Shown here: positions 14,301 through 24,700 of the stretch, in pieces
How the letters are laid out: each line of letters starts with the position of its first letter
How positions within the stretch are numbered: the first letter of the stretch is position 1
The notes under the pieces: generated by a model
Database searches by the model: none
Seen by the model: the letters and a program-made list of their open reading frames with translations, nothing else
What the model was told of the DNA's origin: nothing
Assembly: GCA_018340375.1 (NCBI GenBank)
Contig: JAFFJZ010000003.1
Coordinates: 4,836,001-4,900,000 of the forward strand
From: Gonatopus flavifemur
Taxonomy: Eukaryota; Arthropoda; Insecta; Hymenoptera; Dryinidae
Reading direction: 5' to 3'
Length of the DNA stretch: 64,000 nt
Position numbers and translations under genes: made by a program

Positions 14301-17300
14301 CCTCATTATTTAACATTTTCGATATAACATGAGAGGGAGGGTGATGTATTGTAACGATATATCGAGTCATTATTAATTTTCAATTCTTACACGTGGGGAA
14401 AGATGATATTTTTGCAGTTGGTAATTCTTTGGTGTTGTATTTATCAAAGTAGAGTAGAGATATTGCATAATTGAGAGGGGATGAAGAAGAAAAAGAAGGA
14501 GAAGAAGATGAGAGAGCCCTTGGCCGGAGGCCCAGGTTCTCGCACATATAAACATACACGCTCTCATATAAAAGTCACGTCACTCACCTTCTCTCTTCCT
14601 CTCTGTCTTTTCATCATATCTCTTTCCTTTAGCATACACGTGTAGTATCTGTCTCTCGCAATATGCAAATTGGAGGAACTTTTGCAGGTCAGTCTCGTCG
14701 TCGACGTACGGGGACGTGGTATCAACCATCGCGGGTGGTGCGACAAGCGGAGGAACGAATAGATACACGTCATCGACGGCATCTTCGATAGCCTCCTCGT
14801 CTTCGTCGTCGTCCTCCTCATCGTCGTCCAGGGATTATCGTTACGAGACGTTAGGCCGTTTAGCAACCTCGGGTGCCGATATAATCAATAAATATTCTCC
14901 AGCGACTTACGTGCCCAATAGTCGGGATTCGGGTAGTGCTTCTTCGTCGTCTTCCTCGACTCCGACGACTCAACATTATCATTGGAAAAGCACAAACTTG
15001 ACGGATTCGTTTGGCAGCGATATCGAAAGAGATTTGCTCGGGGAACGCGAACTAAGTCGAAGTTATCATTATCGTCCGGATTCATCGTTGTCCTCCTCGT
15101 CGTCCTCTGTCTCGTCAGCGGTGATTTTGAGCGGTGCTGCCAGCGCTGCACCCTGTTCGACATCCAGGTCCAAAAGCAAGAGACCATTTACCATTAACAC
15201 GGTGTTAACTACGACAAGCGGACATGTGCGGGCGGACAGTGGCGCCGCGACGTCCGCCGCCGAGGTAACGATCAACAACGACGATTGTCACGACGACCGA
15301 GACGACGGCGACTGTTACGAATCAGATCATCATAACAACGATAACAACAACAACCACAACAACAATCAAAATAGTCACAGCAATCATAGCTACAACAGCA
15401 GCGGCAGCGGCGGTAACAGCAGCGCTGCTGCCAGCAATAATAGGAACGGCGAAGAAGCTACGCATGGCTACGGCAATAATAATAATGATAAAAATGACGA
15501 TAACGACGACGAAAACAATGACGACGACGACGACTTGGATCTAAACGATCCGGACCATCTGATCGACAACACTGACCTCGACGAAGACTTGGACGATGAC
15601 GGTGACAACAACGGGGATGATGTTACCGCAAATTGCCATCATCAACACCAACAAAGCGGCGGCGGTGGTAGTAGTGGTCAACGAGCAGGCGAGGTCTCGT
15701 CCTCTACTGCTAAGCGTAATTCCTCCCTTGTCCTTTCCCCCCCTGCTGTTGGTGGTGCTGGTGGTAGTGCTTCATTAATTATCGGTGATGGCCCTATTGC
15801 TCCCGCTACTGCTATGAATCTTGATTTCCTTACTAATCTTAATACTACCATTACTAATCCCAATAACATCGATAACTCGATCTCATCGACCTCTTCGTCG
15901 TCATCGTCGTCTTTGGGAAACTACAACGAGAAGCAGCACGGCGTCGGCAGTGACTGGTTGATCGAGTTCGACGACAGGAACGCCTCTGATACATTTTCCG
16001 CTGGATTTCTTCAAGGTGGACGGGATCATTTGCTCGAAATCGGAGAGGATAATAGACAATCGAAGGACAGCAACATTGATTCTTACGATATCGACGATTT
16101 TGTTGGGGGAGTCGGGGGTGGTGCTCCGTCGCCTCATCTTCAAAATAACGTCTCCGTTAGAACCATTGGTGCCCATAACGATGACGATCCCTCCGCCATA
16201 CCTTCTACCTCCAGACGAACAGACTCGAGTCAACTCTCTTCCGTCTTATATTCCAACAACTCCATTTCGTCGTCCCCCACTAATCCCGGGATTGCGGGAC
16301 ATCAGGGCTTATACCACCGTGGATTCAACGAACAACTCGTGAGTAGTACTCGTGCCTTCTGTTTTGTTTTTTCTTTCGGAAGACAAACGGAAGAGAAAGG
16401 ACGTTCGGTGGATCTCGATTACATATGATTTTATTATCAAAATACATCAAACGATATTTTCATTCTCTTCGTGTCGCATCATTCAAAATATCTCCAATGA
16501 GAAACGAGACAAATGAATTTGGCAATGTATCTTCGAAGGTGTACGAAAGAATACAGTAGGATGAATCCAATTTTAAAGTGTATGCACAACTAAAATAAAT
16601 TGACAACTAGTATTGTTATTAACATGCGTCAATAACGTTATCTCAATAACAGTTACTCGATCGAATATTTTGCCAAATTCATATCTCAAATCTTGATAGA
16701 AATTTGAAATCCACCGAGTGTCGTCGTCGCATACGATGGTATCTTGTGTCTTGAAAATCATCAAACAGTGCAAGGACGTACCCTGTTGTACTTTGCTGAA
16801 TAGTATTGTAAGTATGGATTGGATGATTATTACATTTTTTTCCTCTTTTATCGAATAATGAGACTACAGGAAGTATAAGATACAAAGATACGAATTAGTA
16901 ATTGCTTGAAAGAGTTTATCAAAATTCAAAGAGTTATTTATTCGTTTGTTAGTCCTCAATTTTGATCGTTTCGAAATTTAGTTCGATTCTCATCATCTTC
17001 GTAGTCGTTGTCGTCGTGGTCGTCGCTGACTAGAATCGTTATCGTCGCAACCGTCGCCGCTGCAGTACAGTTGGCTGTAAGCAAACGACCAACTACCAAC
17101 ACACTCTCAGACGCTTTATTAATAGAATGAAGCAGTTCTGACGAGATTTCTTTGAGACTATGCGGTGTGTATTGGTTGAACATCGTCGAACTTGTAAAAA
17201 AAAAGGCATATAGCATATCGATTTTCTTTGACGAAAGAATTTTTTGCCTCTATTTTGTGCAAGATTTTGTCCTTCCTCCTCGTCTTTTTCTTTCTCTCGT

Positions 17301-20300
17301 TCCTCATCAAATTCCAGGGACGAATCTTTGTACACGTTGCGTCCGTCGAGGAAAATTCACTTGACGAGACACGTGGCTGGCGTGTATCGGATAAAAAAAG
17401 TCATTATATTGTGCTTTCGCGAAGATGAAAATAATGTGTAGAGAAGAGTTGATAATGTGAAAAACATGCACCTTAGTCCGAATGATTATTCATCTGTATT
17501 TTGTATATTCAAGAAGGTACGTTGAATAGTAAATTATTCGATGTACAGTCGATATACGAAAAACATATTTGACCTCATTGATAATTAGATTCGTACTTTG
17601 AAAATGTTCGACAAACATTTCATAATGGAGAAAGCATCGTAAATCTGAATGTTTTTAAACGCATCAACGTCCTCGCTCGATGCCAAATATCAGACTAATT
17701 TGCCTTTTCATTTCCCACTTGCTGTTCATCATCTTTCTATCTGCTTTACTGTGGATTGTCACGTTCGGTGTTGAACCAGTTTGAGACATCTCTCCATCGA
17801 ATCCGCTGCTGCGTGAATAAAATAGAATATGAAAAATTTCTGAACGTGCATCGATAGATTGATCGGGTTTTGAATTGTTTCTTCTCATGCGAGGTTTTTT
17901 TTCTATTTTACGTAATACGTGATTGAAGAAACGTGATAGTTTGATGTGAAAACAACAAAAAAGTCCACAAACTTCAAGCGAAGAACGACTCCAGTTGTTT
18001 ATTTCTGAAGGATCGGACGGGAGAAGTGGAGGAAGAAGAGATTATGAAATCATACGAGTTGTGAGATACACTGCTTCTTGGATGGATATTATCTAACTGA
18101 CAAATGATAATGTGTTATCGAGGAGATATGTATTTAATTGAAGTAAATAGAAATATGTTGTGGTGTTGACCATGAATGTCCAAGCTTCTGTTGTACGTTG
18201 AGTGAGAAAAGGCACGTTGAGCGTTTGCCAAGTATTGGGAGGGGAAAGAAAGTTCGAGCAGTCTTCTTCTTCTTTGAGAATCAATGAATCTGTTTACGAT
18301 CGAACCCGACCCAGTTTAGGAGCACCGAAGCACGTGCACGATTAGTTGTGCAGCCATTTCTATCGCAAAATTCAATTCTCATGGTACTCGTGAATGGGAT
18401 ACTTCGATAGACGTGTGTGTCAGGTGCGTTTCCTGCGATTGGACGAATCGAACAAACACTTGATATCTCGTATCAAATTGGAACATAGATCTCTTAGATT
18501 AATTATACGATCGAAGAAGCATGCTTTTAAGTCTTGACAGTTATTAAATTCTCCAACTCGTTTGTCTTTTCAAGATTATTCGATAAAATACAATCTGTGT
18601 GACTGATATTTTGTGATCCCCTATCGGCGAATAGCATGGGTTAAGAAATCTGGTAATTGTTAGGATTTGCGGAATGCTCTTGAAGATGATTATTAATTCG
18701 ATAAGATCGTGTGAAGTGGTGATTTGATATTTGAATACTGATTGCATTGGATGAAAAGAGTGAACACTGGCTTACGCTCAAGTGATTGGATGGGTATTGT
18801 GGTGCGTGTGGACAGCGTTGGCTCTTGCCGTGGCTTACGCGTTTTTCCTCGGCGTCACAGAACCCTTCATACCCCTAAAACATGACACCCCAGTATTTTA
18901 TTCGGTAAAACAACAACGTCCTAGTATTACACCTGTTATCGCTCATCGACGAGTCTCGATTATCGAATCCAAGGTGAGTGAAAACACGTAAGAGATTGAA
19001 GATGGGTATCGCCGTATCTTATACTTCCTTTTTATCAAGTTTGATTAATTTTTCTATGTTTCACTGATCATTTATGACATTAACTTGAATTCATACATAT
19101 TCGTTGTGACGTGTGGCTTGAGCTTTGATCCTATTTAAAAACAAACAACTAATCACTCGTGTAATACTTGTTTCATATGATATTTACAATACTATATCAT
19201 TAGATGATAGATTACTTTACGAATACCTTTACTGCTGTATTTGATTATCAATTCCAGATTCATCGTCGATTCCCCTTTTGTTAACAATCAATTCTTATGA
19301 CATGAAATTATATCGACGTATAAATTGTTAAGAATTTATAATAATCGAAGAAATAATATTTTTCAGGAGGGAAGCCCAAATAGCAGATTGGCGCGTAATC
19401 GATTGCAGAATCATCGTGACGAAAGATTCGGTCTAAACGGATTGAGAAATATTGGAAACACAGTACGTAGTACCGATTCGTGTTGATTTGGATACTCGAA
19501 TGATGAAATAAATTGAAATTCTAACTAAAACTTGCATATTTTTCAGTGTTTCATGAACAGTGTGATTCAATGCTTGAGCAACACAAGACCCTTATTAGAG
19601 TATTTATTGAACGAACAGTACTTGTCGGACATAAATGACACCACGTCAAGCATGAAGGGTGCTCTTATCAAAGCATTCAGTCAAGTTATTCATGAATTGT
19701 GGCAAGGTGGAAGCGATCACACGGTGAATACATCGGCCCTAAAATCTCATATACAAAAATTCGCTCCTCGTTTCATGGGATACAGTCAACAGGATGCTCA
19801 AGAATTTCTTAGATATTTGTTAGAAGGTTTACACGAGGATGTCAATAGGGTCACTGTAAAACCCCCACCTATTCTTACCGATATACCCGACACGGTCTCG
19901 TAAGGAAAACAAATTTTGAAATTAATATTTTATCTTGACATTTACATTCGATATTCTAAAATGAACTTTTCAATGATTCCAGGGATAGTCAAAAAGCAAC
20001 GGAAAGTTGGAAACGTTATCTTCGGAGCGAAGATAGTATGATAGTTGATATTTTTGTTGGCCAATTACGTTCGTCGTTGCGTTGTACCGTTTGCGATCAC
20101 GTGTCACTCACGTTAGATCCCTTCTGGGATCTCAGTTTGCCAATTCCAGCTAAAAGCGGTACCGTCAAATTGAGCCAGTGCTTGGAACATTTCACCCGAG
20201 AAGAAGTACTCGACGGAGATGAAAAGCCAACCTGTTCCAAATGCCAGATGAGGAGGAAATGTACCAAAAGATTCAGCATACAGAAATTCCCCAAGATTCT

Positions 20301-20717
20301 GGTTATTCGTATCCTTTTGCACCTATCATTGGTTTTCTTTTTATGTTTGATTAAGCAAAATTTGCAATTATACGTACGTACCTTAACTTTCGACATTCAG
20401 ATCTCAAGCGTTTTTCTCCGATGGAACGATTCCGCGGCAAACTGAATGTAATGGTGGATTTCCCGTTGACGGGTTTAGATCTCAGTGCCTTTGCCGCTCC
20501 AAAAGTCCAGGGTTGTACATACAATTTGTACGGAGTTGCGAATCATTCAGGAACAACGTATTCCGGTCATTATACCGCGTACTGTAAACATCCATATTCG
20601 GGAGAATGGCATGAATACAACGACACAATGGTAACGGTCGTCCAAGCAAGATCGGTTGTCTCAAGTGAAGCCTACGTACTCTTTTACGAACAACAACCAC
20701 ATAGCTCTCACTTGTAA
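11068..20717 (+). CDS. Usp2: Ubiquitin carboxyl-terminal hydrolase 2-like deubiquitinase (whole spliced gene)
   Basis: This is a cysteine protease that removes ubiquitin from proteins (peptidase C19, USP family). Six exons join with matching phases (2, 0, 0, 2, 1) to give about 1004 residues. Residues 1-640 are a Ser/Asn/Gly/Asp-rich, probably disordered tail. The USP domain covers about 663-1000: the Cys box GLRNIGNTCFMNS with nucleophile Cys 674, a QQDAQEFLR box, two CxxC zinc pairs (CTVC and CSKC), KFPKILVIHLKRF, and the His box NHSGTTYSGHYTAYC with His 956, then WHEYND with Asn 973. The Cys-to-His (282) and His-to-Asn (17) spacings match human USP2 almost exactly, and the USP2/USP21 subfamily is the best fit. 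Vertebrate USP2 acts on substrates such as MDM2, cyclin D1 and clock proteins, and fly Usp2 has been tied to the Imd immune pathway; transfer of those roles here is inference. The N-terminal tail is much longer than in human USP2 (605 residues in all). Confidence 0.95.
11340..14687 (+). other. USP2 intron 1 (3.3 kb)
   Basis: The intron is bounded by GTGAGA and TTTGCAG. It holds no other exon that I can support. A weak inverted pair lies at about 12130-12263 (GCACTCCTTCTG against GAAGGAGTG). A pyrimidine-rich stretch covers about 13868-13922 and a GA-rich stretch about 14481-14515. Short open frames at 12638-12864 and 13782-13983 lie on both strands with no recognisable motif. Confidence 0.7.
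14688..16338 (+). CDS. Usp2: USP2 coding exon 2, long low-complexity exon
   Basis: This exon of 1651 nt encodes residues 92-641. It starts after TTTGCAG in the frame left by exon 1 and stays open to the strong donor CAACTC|GTGAGT in phase 0. The peptide has a run of 12 Ser (about residues 127-138), a His/Asn/Ser-rich stretch (about 305-330), a strongly acidic Asp/Asn stretch (about 357-397), Gly runs and further Ser runs. Ser is often encoded by TCG/TCC repeats and Asn/Asp by AAC/GAC, so this exon is much richer in CpG than the introns beside it. It contains no domain I recognise. The frame runs 29 codons past the donor to a stop at 16426-16428, so retention of the intron would give a protein without the protease domain. 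Confidence 0.88.
16339..18782 (+). other. USP2 intron 2, left part
   Basis: Sequence between exon 2 and the optional exon at 18783. It contains a CpG-rich TCG-repeat patch at about 16986-17075, a strong pyrimidine tract plus acceptor at 17270-17317 followed by about 110 nt of open frame, and a second CpG-rich patch at about 18300-18423 ending in a donor-like CAG|GTGCGT. None of these could be fixed as a real exon from the sequence alone, but they are the candidates for alternative 5' or 3' exons of the gene. Confidence 0.5.
17318..17428 (+). other. Candidate alternative terminal exon of USP2
   Basis: A long pyrimidine tract (CTTCCTCCTCGTC, TTTTTCTTTCTCTCG) precedes ATTCCAG at 17311-17317, one of the best acceptors in the window. 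Read in the phase left by exon 2 (phase 0), the following 36 codons begin GRIFVHVASVEENSLDE and end at TGA 17426-17428. Splicing exon 2 to this site would give a protein of about 677 residues lacking the protease domain. No AATAAA was identified close by, and the peptide is not recognised, so this may be only an intronic pyrimidine tract. Confidence 0.2.
18783..18973 (+). CDS. Optional USP2 exon encoding a transmembrane-like segment
   Basis: After CTCAAG at 18777-18782 a frame is open for 63 codons to the strong donor AATCCAAG|GTGAGT and joins exon 3 in phase 0. The peptide begins IGWVLWCVWTALALAVAY, about 22 hydrophobic residues (a signal-anchor-like helix), then FFLGVTEPFIPLKHD and a polar linker ending IIESK. 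The first two bases (TG) need one base from an upstream exon. Exon 2 ends in phase 0 and would give an immediate TGA, so this exon cannot be a simple cassette after it. If a 5' exon ends in A, the junction creates ATG and a protein of about 427 residues. The acceptor has a poor pyrimidine tract, which lowers confidence. No in-frame ATG is present and TGA lies at 18761. Confidence 0.5.
18974..19366 (+). other. USP2 intron 2, right part
   Basis: AT-rich sequence between the donor GTGAGT after 18973 and the acceptor ATTTTTCAG ending at 19366. It contains no exon, repeat or motif that I can identify. Confidence 0.7.
19367..19462 (+). CDS. Usp2: USP2 coding exon 3, start of the protease domain
   Basis: It encodes 32 residues (642-673) in phase 0 at both ends. 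A charged linker (EGSPNSRLARNRLQNHRDER) leads into FGLNGLRNIGNT, the first half of the USP Cys box. The acceptor is TTTTTCAG and the donor ACACA|GTACGT. The intron that follows falls exactly before the catalytic cysteine codon. Confidence 0.93.
19547..19899 (+). CDS. Usp2: USP2 coding exon 4, catalytic cysteine exon
   Basis: Its first codon (TGT, 19547-19549) is the nucleophile Cys 674, followed by FMNSVIQCLSNT. Further on it encodes the conserved HIQKFAPRFMGYSQQDAQEF stretch and LRYLLEGLHEDVNRV, which form the thumb subdomain in known USP structures. The acceptor is ATTTTTCAG and the donor GTCTC|GTAAGG, phase 2. The intron before it is 84 bp. Confidence 0.95.
19983..20308 (+). CDS. Usp2: USP2 coding exon 5, fingers subdomain with zinc-binding cysteines
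   Basis: It encodes SWKRYLRSEDSMIVDIFVGQ, LRSSLRC, DPFWDLSLPIP and the CTVC and CSKC pairs that bind structural zinc in USP2-type enzymes, then FSIQKFPKILVI. All four zinc cysteines are present. The acceptor is GATTCCAG and the donor GTTATTC|GTATCC, phase 1. The frame runs on after the donor for some 45 codons, but the splice is required to restore HLKRF. Confidence 0.94.
20401..20717 (+). CDS. Usp2: USP2 coding exon 6, catalytic histidine and C-terminus
   Basis: The acceptor CGACATTCAG is followed by ATCTCAAGCG; with the C left by exon 5 this reads HLKRFSPMERFRGKLN. His 956 lies in GVANHSGTTYSGHYTAYC (codon 20568-20570) and Asn 973 in WHEYNDTMV. The domain closes with SSEAYVLFYEQQ, as is usual for USP2. 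A short tail PHSSHL precedes TAA at 20715-20717. Confidence 0.95.
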
Positions 20718-21506
20718 CCTCACGCCATGTCTAGAGAAAACAACCATCTTGCCTCTTGATACCTCAGTCCAACTTTATCAACACGTCTGTATCGTTCTTA
20801 AGAACGACTGAACGCTGAATGACCGATTATTGTTGTTGTTGTTTGTTGTTGTTGTTGCCGCAGCTACTATTGCCGGGTAGAACGAACGAGAAAAAATTGT
20901 ATTCCAACGCTGATGAGCGATAATCATTATGATGATGATCATGATGCCTACAACGGACATTATTTAAAAACCTCGATATTCGATTTTCGCTTCTGTTGAG
21001 CTTTTTCCTTTTCCTCTTTGGATTCTTAGCAAATTCGCATTTGTTTTTTTGGAACGAAACTTGGTAGGGTACGCCAACAAGCTTATCATGTTACGCTTGG
21101 AACCTTTCATACGCTCGTCAAAGCGTTTAGTTGAAAATTAAATAGTTGGACGAAATTGACGTGGATGGATTATTCAATTGATGAATTTTAATTCTTTCTT
21201 TGATTTTTCTTTTTTCAAATTATGACAAGAAATACGATCATGTTACATAGAGATGAACTCATAAGTTGAAGCATATATTTATAATCATGTATAACAGAAT
21301 CTCCATTTCTTTTTTTTTAATATATATGTATGTATATACATGTATACACTTATGGAAAGTAAAGAGAAACGAACAATCACTTACTATGTTGGCGAGGTTG
21401 AGACATACGATACTTTTATTACGTATAAATAGTATTTCAAATGTCTAGTTACTTTTCGACTAGAGACAATACAACAAAATCATTGTTTTCCTCTCAACTG
21501 GAACAA

Positions 21507-21528
21507 AATAAATAAATGAATGAATAAA
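21507..21528 (+). terminator. Cluster of three AATAAA polyadenylation signals
   Basis: AATAAA occurs at 21507-21512, 21511-21516 and 21523-21528, about 790 nt after the USP2 stop codon. The likely cleavage site is within about 30 nt downstream. Confidence 0.5.
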
Positions 21529-21683
21529 AAAAAATGAACACCAGGCTACCTAAAACTATTTACTTTTGTAAAATATTTTGTTTAATAATAATAATCACAA
21601 GTCAAGAATTATTTATTTAATTTATGAAAACAAAAAAGAAAAATTAATGATAAAATATTAATATATTCGATATTGACGAATAC

Positions 21684-21718
21684 AATATATATATATATAT
21701 ACATAAATATATATATTA
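21684..21718. repeat. AT dinucleotide microsatellite
   Basis: Alternating AT/TA for most of this stretch, interrupted by ACATAA. Confidence 0.8.
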
Positions 21719-21736
21719 TTATACATATTACACACC

Positions 21737-21742
21737 AATAAA
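21737..21742 (+). terminator. Second, distal AATAAA signal
   Basis: An AATAAA follows the AT-repeat patch at 21684-21718, about 1.02 kb after the stop codon. It is a possible alternative 3' end of the same transcript. Confidence 0.3.
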
Positions 21743-21760
21743 AATAACAGATATTAAGAA

Positions 21761-24700
21761 AAACATTCTAAGAGTGACATTATTTTTCAAATTTTTTCAA
21801 CCATCATTTTTATCATTTATTCCGCATACAGCATGCTTTAACTGTATTTTCGTATTACATGTAAGGTATTTTTTCATATACGATAATAACATCGCTGGCA
21901 CAATGAAAATTACAAGGCGTGTAAATGATAATATCAATCGTCCAGAGTGAAATTTGATCTTCAAAATGAAATTGAAAATGTTTCCAAACACACATTTCGA
22001 GTGATTAACTTTGAATGTGTTAGAGGATAGTCGATTTTGTTACTACGAATGTGATATACGTAAAATTAATGCAGCGTTAACATTAACTCAATGAGATTTT
22101 CATAGTACTATTACGATTTCGTGTATAAAAAGAATTCCAAAATAGTTCTTGGTTCTTATTAATATCAGATTATAGGCGAATGAATATAAGAGACTACCAC
22201 ATAGTTTAATATTTTCATTGATGTTGTATCGGCGTTACTTTAACAATGAATCAAAGTAATTTAAATATCATATAAATTTGCCAAGTATTCGAGATAAGTT
22301 GTTCGATTAAACAGATCTATATATAAATATATAAATAAACTACAAACAAATCTCATTAATAAAATTTGCTGAAAGGTTCTCGACGATTATTTTCAAAAGT
22401 TTTTGTGCTACCTGAGTAGTAAATATATCACATATTAAGCATATTATAGTTTCTTTTTCAATTCACGAGAGTAATAAATATGTCAATACGAGTTCTATAG
22501 TGTTTGTTTAACAGCCACCCATAGTTCGAATTCAAAATCCTGTCCTTAAAACTGATGTCATATGAATCATTCATTCTTTTGCGAGAAGATGGAGAAGATT
22601 TTTATATTAGATTGTGGGAATTGTTAAGATTATCAGTTTTGAGCAAAAATTCGTTGGGAAAATAAGAAATAATTTCGCTTTTGATTATAAAGATTATATT
22701 GATTGTAATGAGAAATGAAATTCCCAGCGTGAGATTCTTTTATAGGATTTCATTAACCGAAGAAAGATTCAGTGTGGTTTCATATAGATGGAATGTCTTA
22801 GTGATGCGAACAGTGATCAAATGTGGAAAATTTGAGCGACTAAGTTTTTTGCATTCATTTTCCATTGAAAGAGAAAGATTATTAAATAAATCACATATGG
22901 ATGAGTTACAAATGAGTTATAAACATTCGAAGTCTGTTTCAAATTTGTTTGAAATGTTGTATGTCTCGCATAAAATGAGTTTTGAATAACCAATTTTCAT
23001 AGAGAAAATTTCTCGCGCTCTTTGATTTTTCAATGTAAATTTAGAATCACAAGTACTGTTTTATGCGTATTCTTATTTTTTATCAAGTACATAATTGTGA
23101 TATTTGTCGACAACTCGTAACTAAACTGGACAAGTTCGATTGAATCAAGGCTCTAATTCAAAATACGATGCAAAATGAAGCTGACAATGAAAATGGATGA
23201 ATCTTAAATAGAAAATCGGACAGTGAATTCGTTTTCTTGAACGAAAAGTTTATCATGCCGGGGGATGATTGTCCTGAATTAATCAAGACAACTCCAGTGT
23301 GTTGAATATAATTTTTGGCTGAGAATTCATTATAAAACAATTTTAAAAATGTTCTGGAGATCTCTCAATCCATCTGCACAATTGTGTACAAGTGCGGAGT
23401 GCTCTGAAAGATACGAAATATCTACACTATAAAAAGTTTCCATAGAAAACTTCACATGAACGTTCGGAAGTCATTGACACATACATGCGTTTGAAATTTT
23501 CCGTATTTTATCGGAAATTTACTGGAAAATGATGGTAAAAATCCCATAAAGTTCGGAATTTTCTGGTTATTTCAGTGCACTCTTATACGGGTCTAGTTAC
23601 ATTCCAATCTGTTCGCCCATCTAGCAGTAGAATTGCAAAAATAATTGGATTCCTCAAGCACGAACCAGAAGATTTTCATGAAAAATCTGATATTATTTTA
23701 TATTTCATTCTCATATTAATTATCAAGGAAGACTTTTACATTGAAAAGTCAACATTAAGCACTGTTTAATGAATTTGTTCGCCAAAAATTACACGTTAGT
23801 AGATACTTATGCGGTTTTTATCACATATTATGCAAATATTGAAGTGTTCAAACCAATTTTTCGCAGTGATTATATTGTAGTAAACGGAAGTTTTTCCTTC
23901 TCCATAGCGTAGTATGTAGTAAAATCGTCTGAGTCAAAAGAATCAGGAAGATTTGTGGAGTTCGTGAACACAATTCCTATGTAAACTTGACAAATCAATA
24001 TATTTATGATATAAAATTAATAAACTGACGCATTTTCGTTCAAATGTTGCGGTTTCTTCCCTGGTTAAAAAAAAAATCCCATTGATTCCGTTGCAAAAAC
24101 AAAAAATACGAAAAATGTGATGGAAGAAGTTTGAATTGTGTTTTTCCATCGAAACTAATGGGAATCGATCGGTTCAATGGGGTTTTTTAACCAAGATTTT
24201 GTTTATAACTTCTACCGAACAAGATTTTTGCTGTACATCGGAAGTTGGCGTGTGTAATTCTGCCTGATGTATTAAAAAATGCGGTTCTGAGATACATGAG
24301 CTTGGAATTTGAATTTCCAAATGAGGACAAAGATTGATACAACCGCTTCCGCAGAGTGTAAACACTCGAATCGATACTTGAGGCTTCAAGAATACATTCA
24401 GGAGATGTGATACTATTGATTTGAGTAGAAAAATCGACCATTTTTCTCCAAGATTTTATGTAAAAGCTTCCCTTGGCATGAAAAGTTTAATACCATGTAT
24501 TTTGTGTACAATATCTCGAGTATACTCGATTCAATTTTGTAGACGATTACGCATGAATTTTATTATTATTTATGTGGTTGACCAGGCAATTCATGAAACT
24601 AGAATCGTACTTTTAAAGCACATCATAGTTTCCGCCATATAGCAGCAAAAAAGTTCAAAACAGAGATGCTGATTCCTGACAGCATTGATTTTCTTTTACG

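Larger units (their letters stand above)
20718..21760 (+). other. Probable 3' UTR of USP2
   Basis: This is AT-rich sequence with no recognised coding frame directly after the stop. It contains a GTTGTT repeat at about 20830-20858, a GATGAT patch at about 20928-20945, and ATATAT runs at about 21318-21345 and 21684-21718. AATAAA signals at 21507-21528 and 21737 give two natural 3' ends. The length (0.8 to 1.05 kb) is inferred from those signals alone. Confidence 0.55.

Noticed and set aside
14564..16233. Minus-strand open frames opposite exon 2 (60 to 110 codons)
   Set aside because: They are shadows of the repetitive TCG/GAC codons of the plus-strand exon and have no family motifs.
16956..17216. 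Minus-strand 86-codon frame with an acidic end (SDDHDDNDYEDDE)
   Set aside because: The acidic part is a TCG/TCA repeat read in reverse; no splice sites or start context support it.
18751..18882. ATG at 18751 opening a frame (MKRVNTGLRSSDWMG) through the same segment
   Set aside because: It is in a different frame from the hydrophobic peptide and meets a stop inside the segment, so it cannot reach the protease exons.
20038..20445. A 135-codon frame running past the exon 5 donor
   Set aside because: The part after 20308 is intronic; splicing at GTATCC/ATTCAG restores the conserved HLKRF motif, which the read-through lacks.
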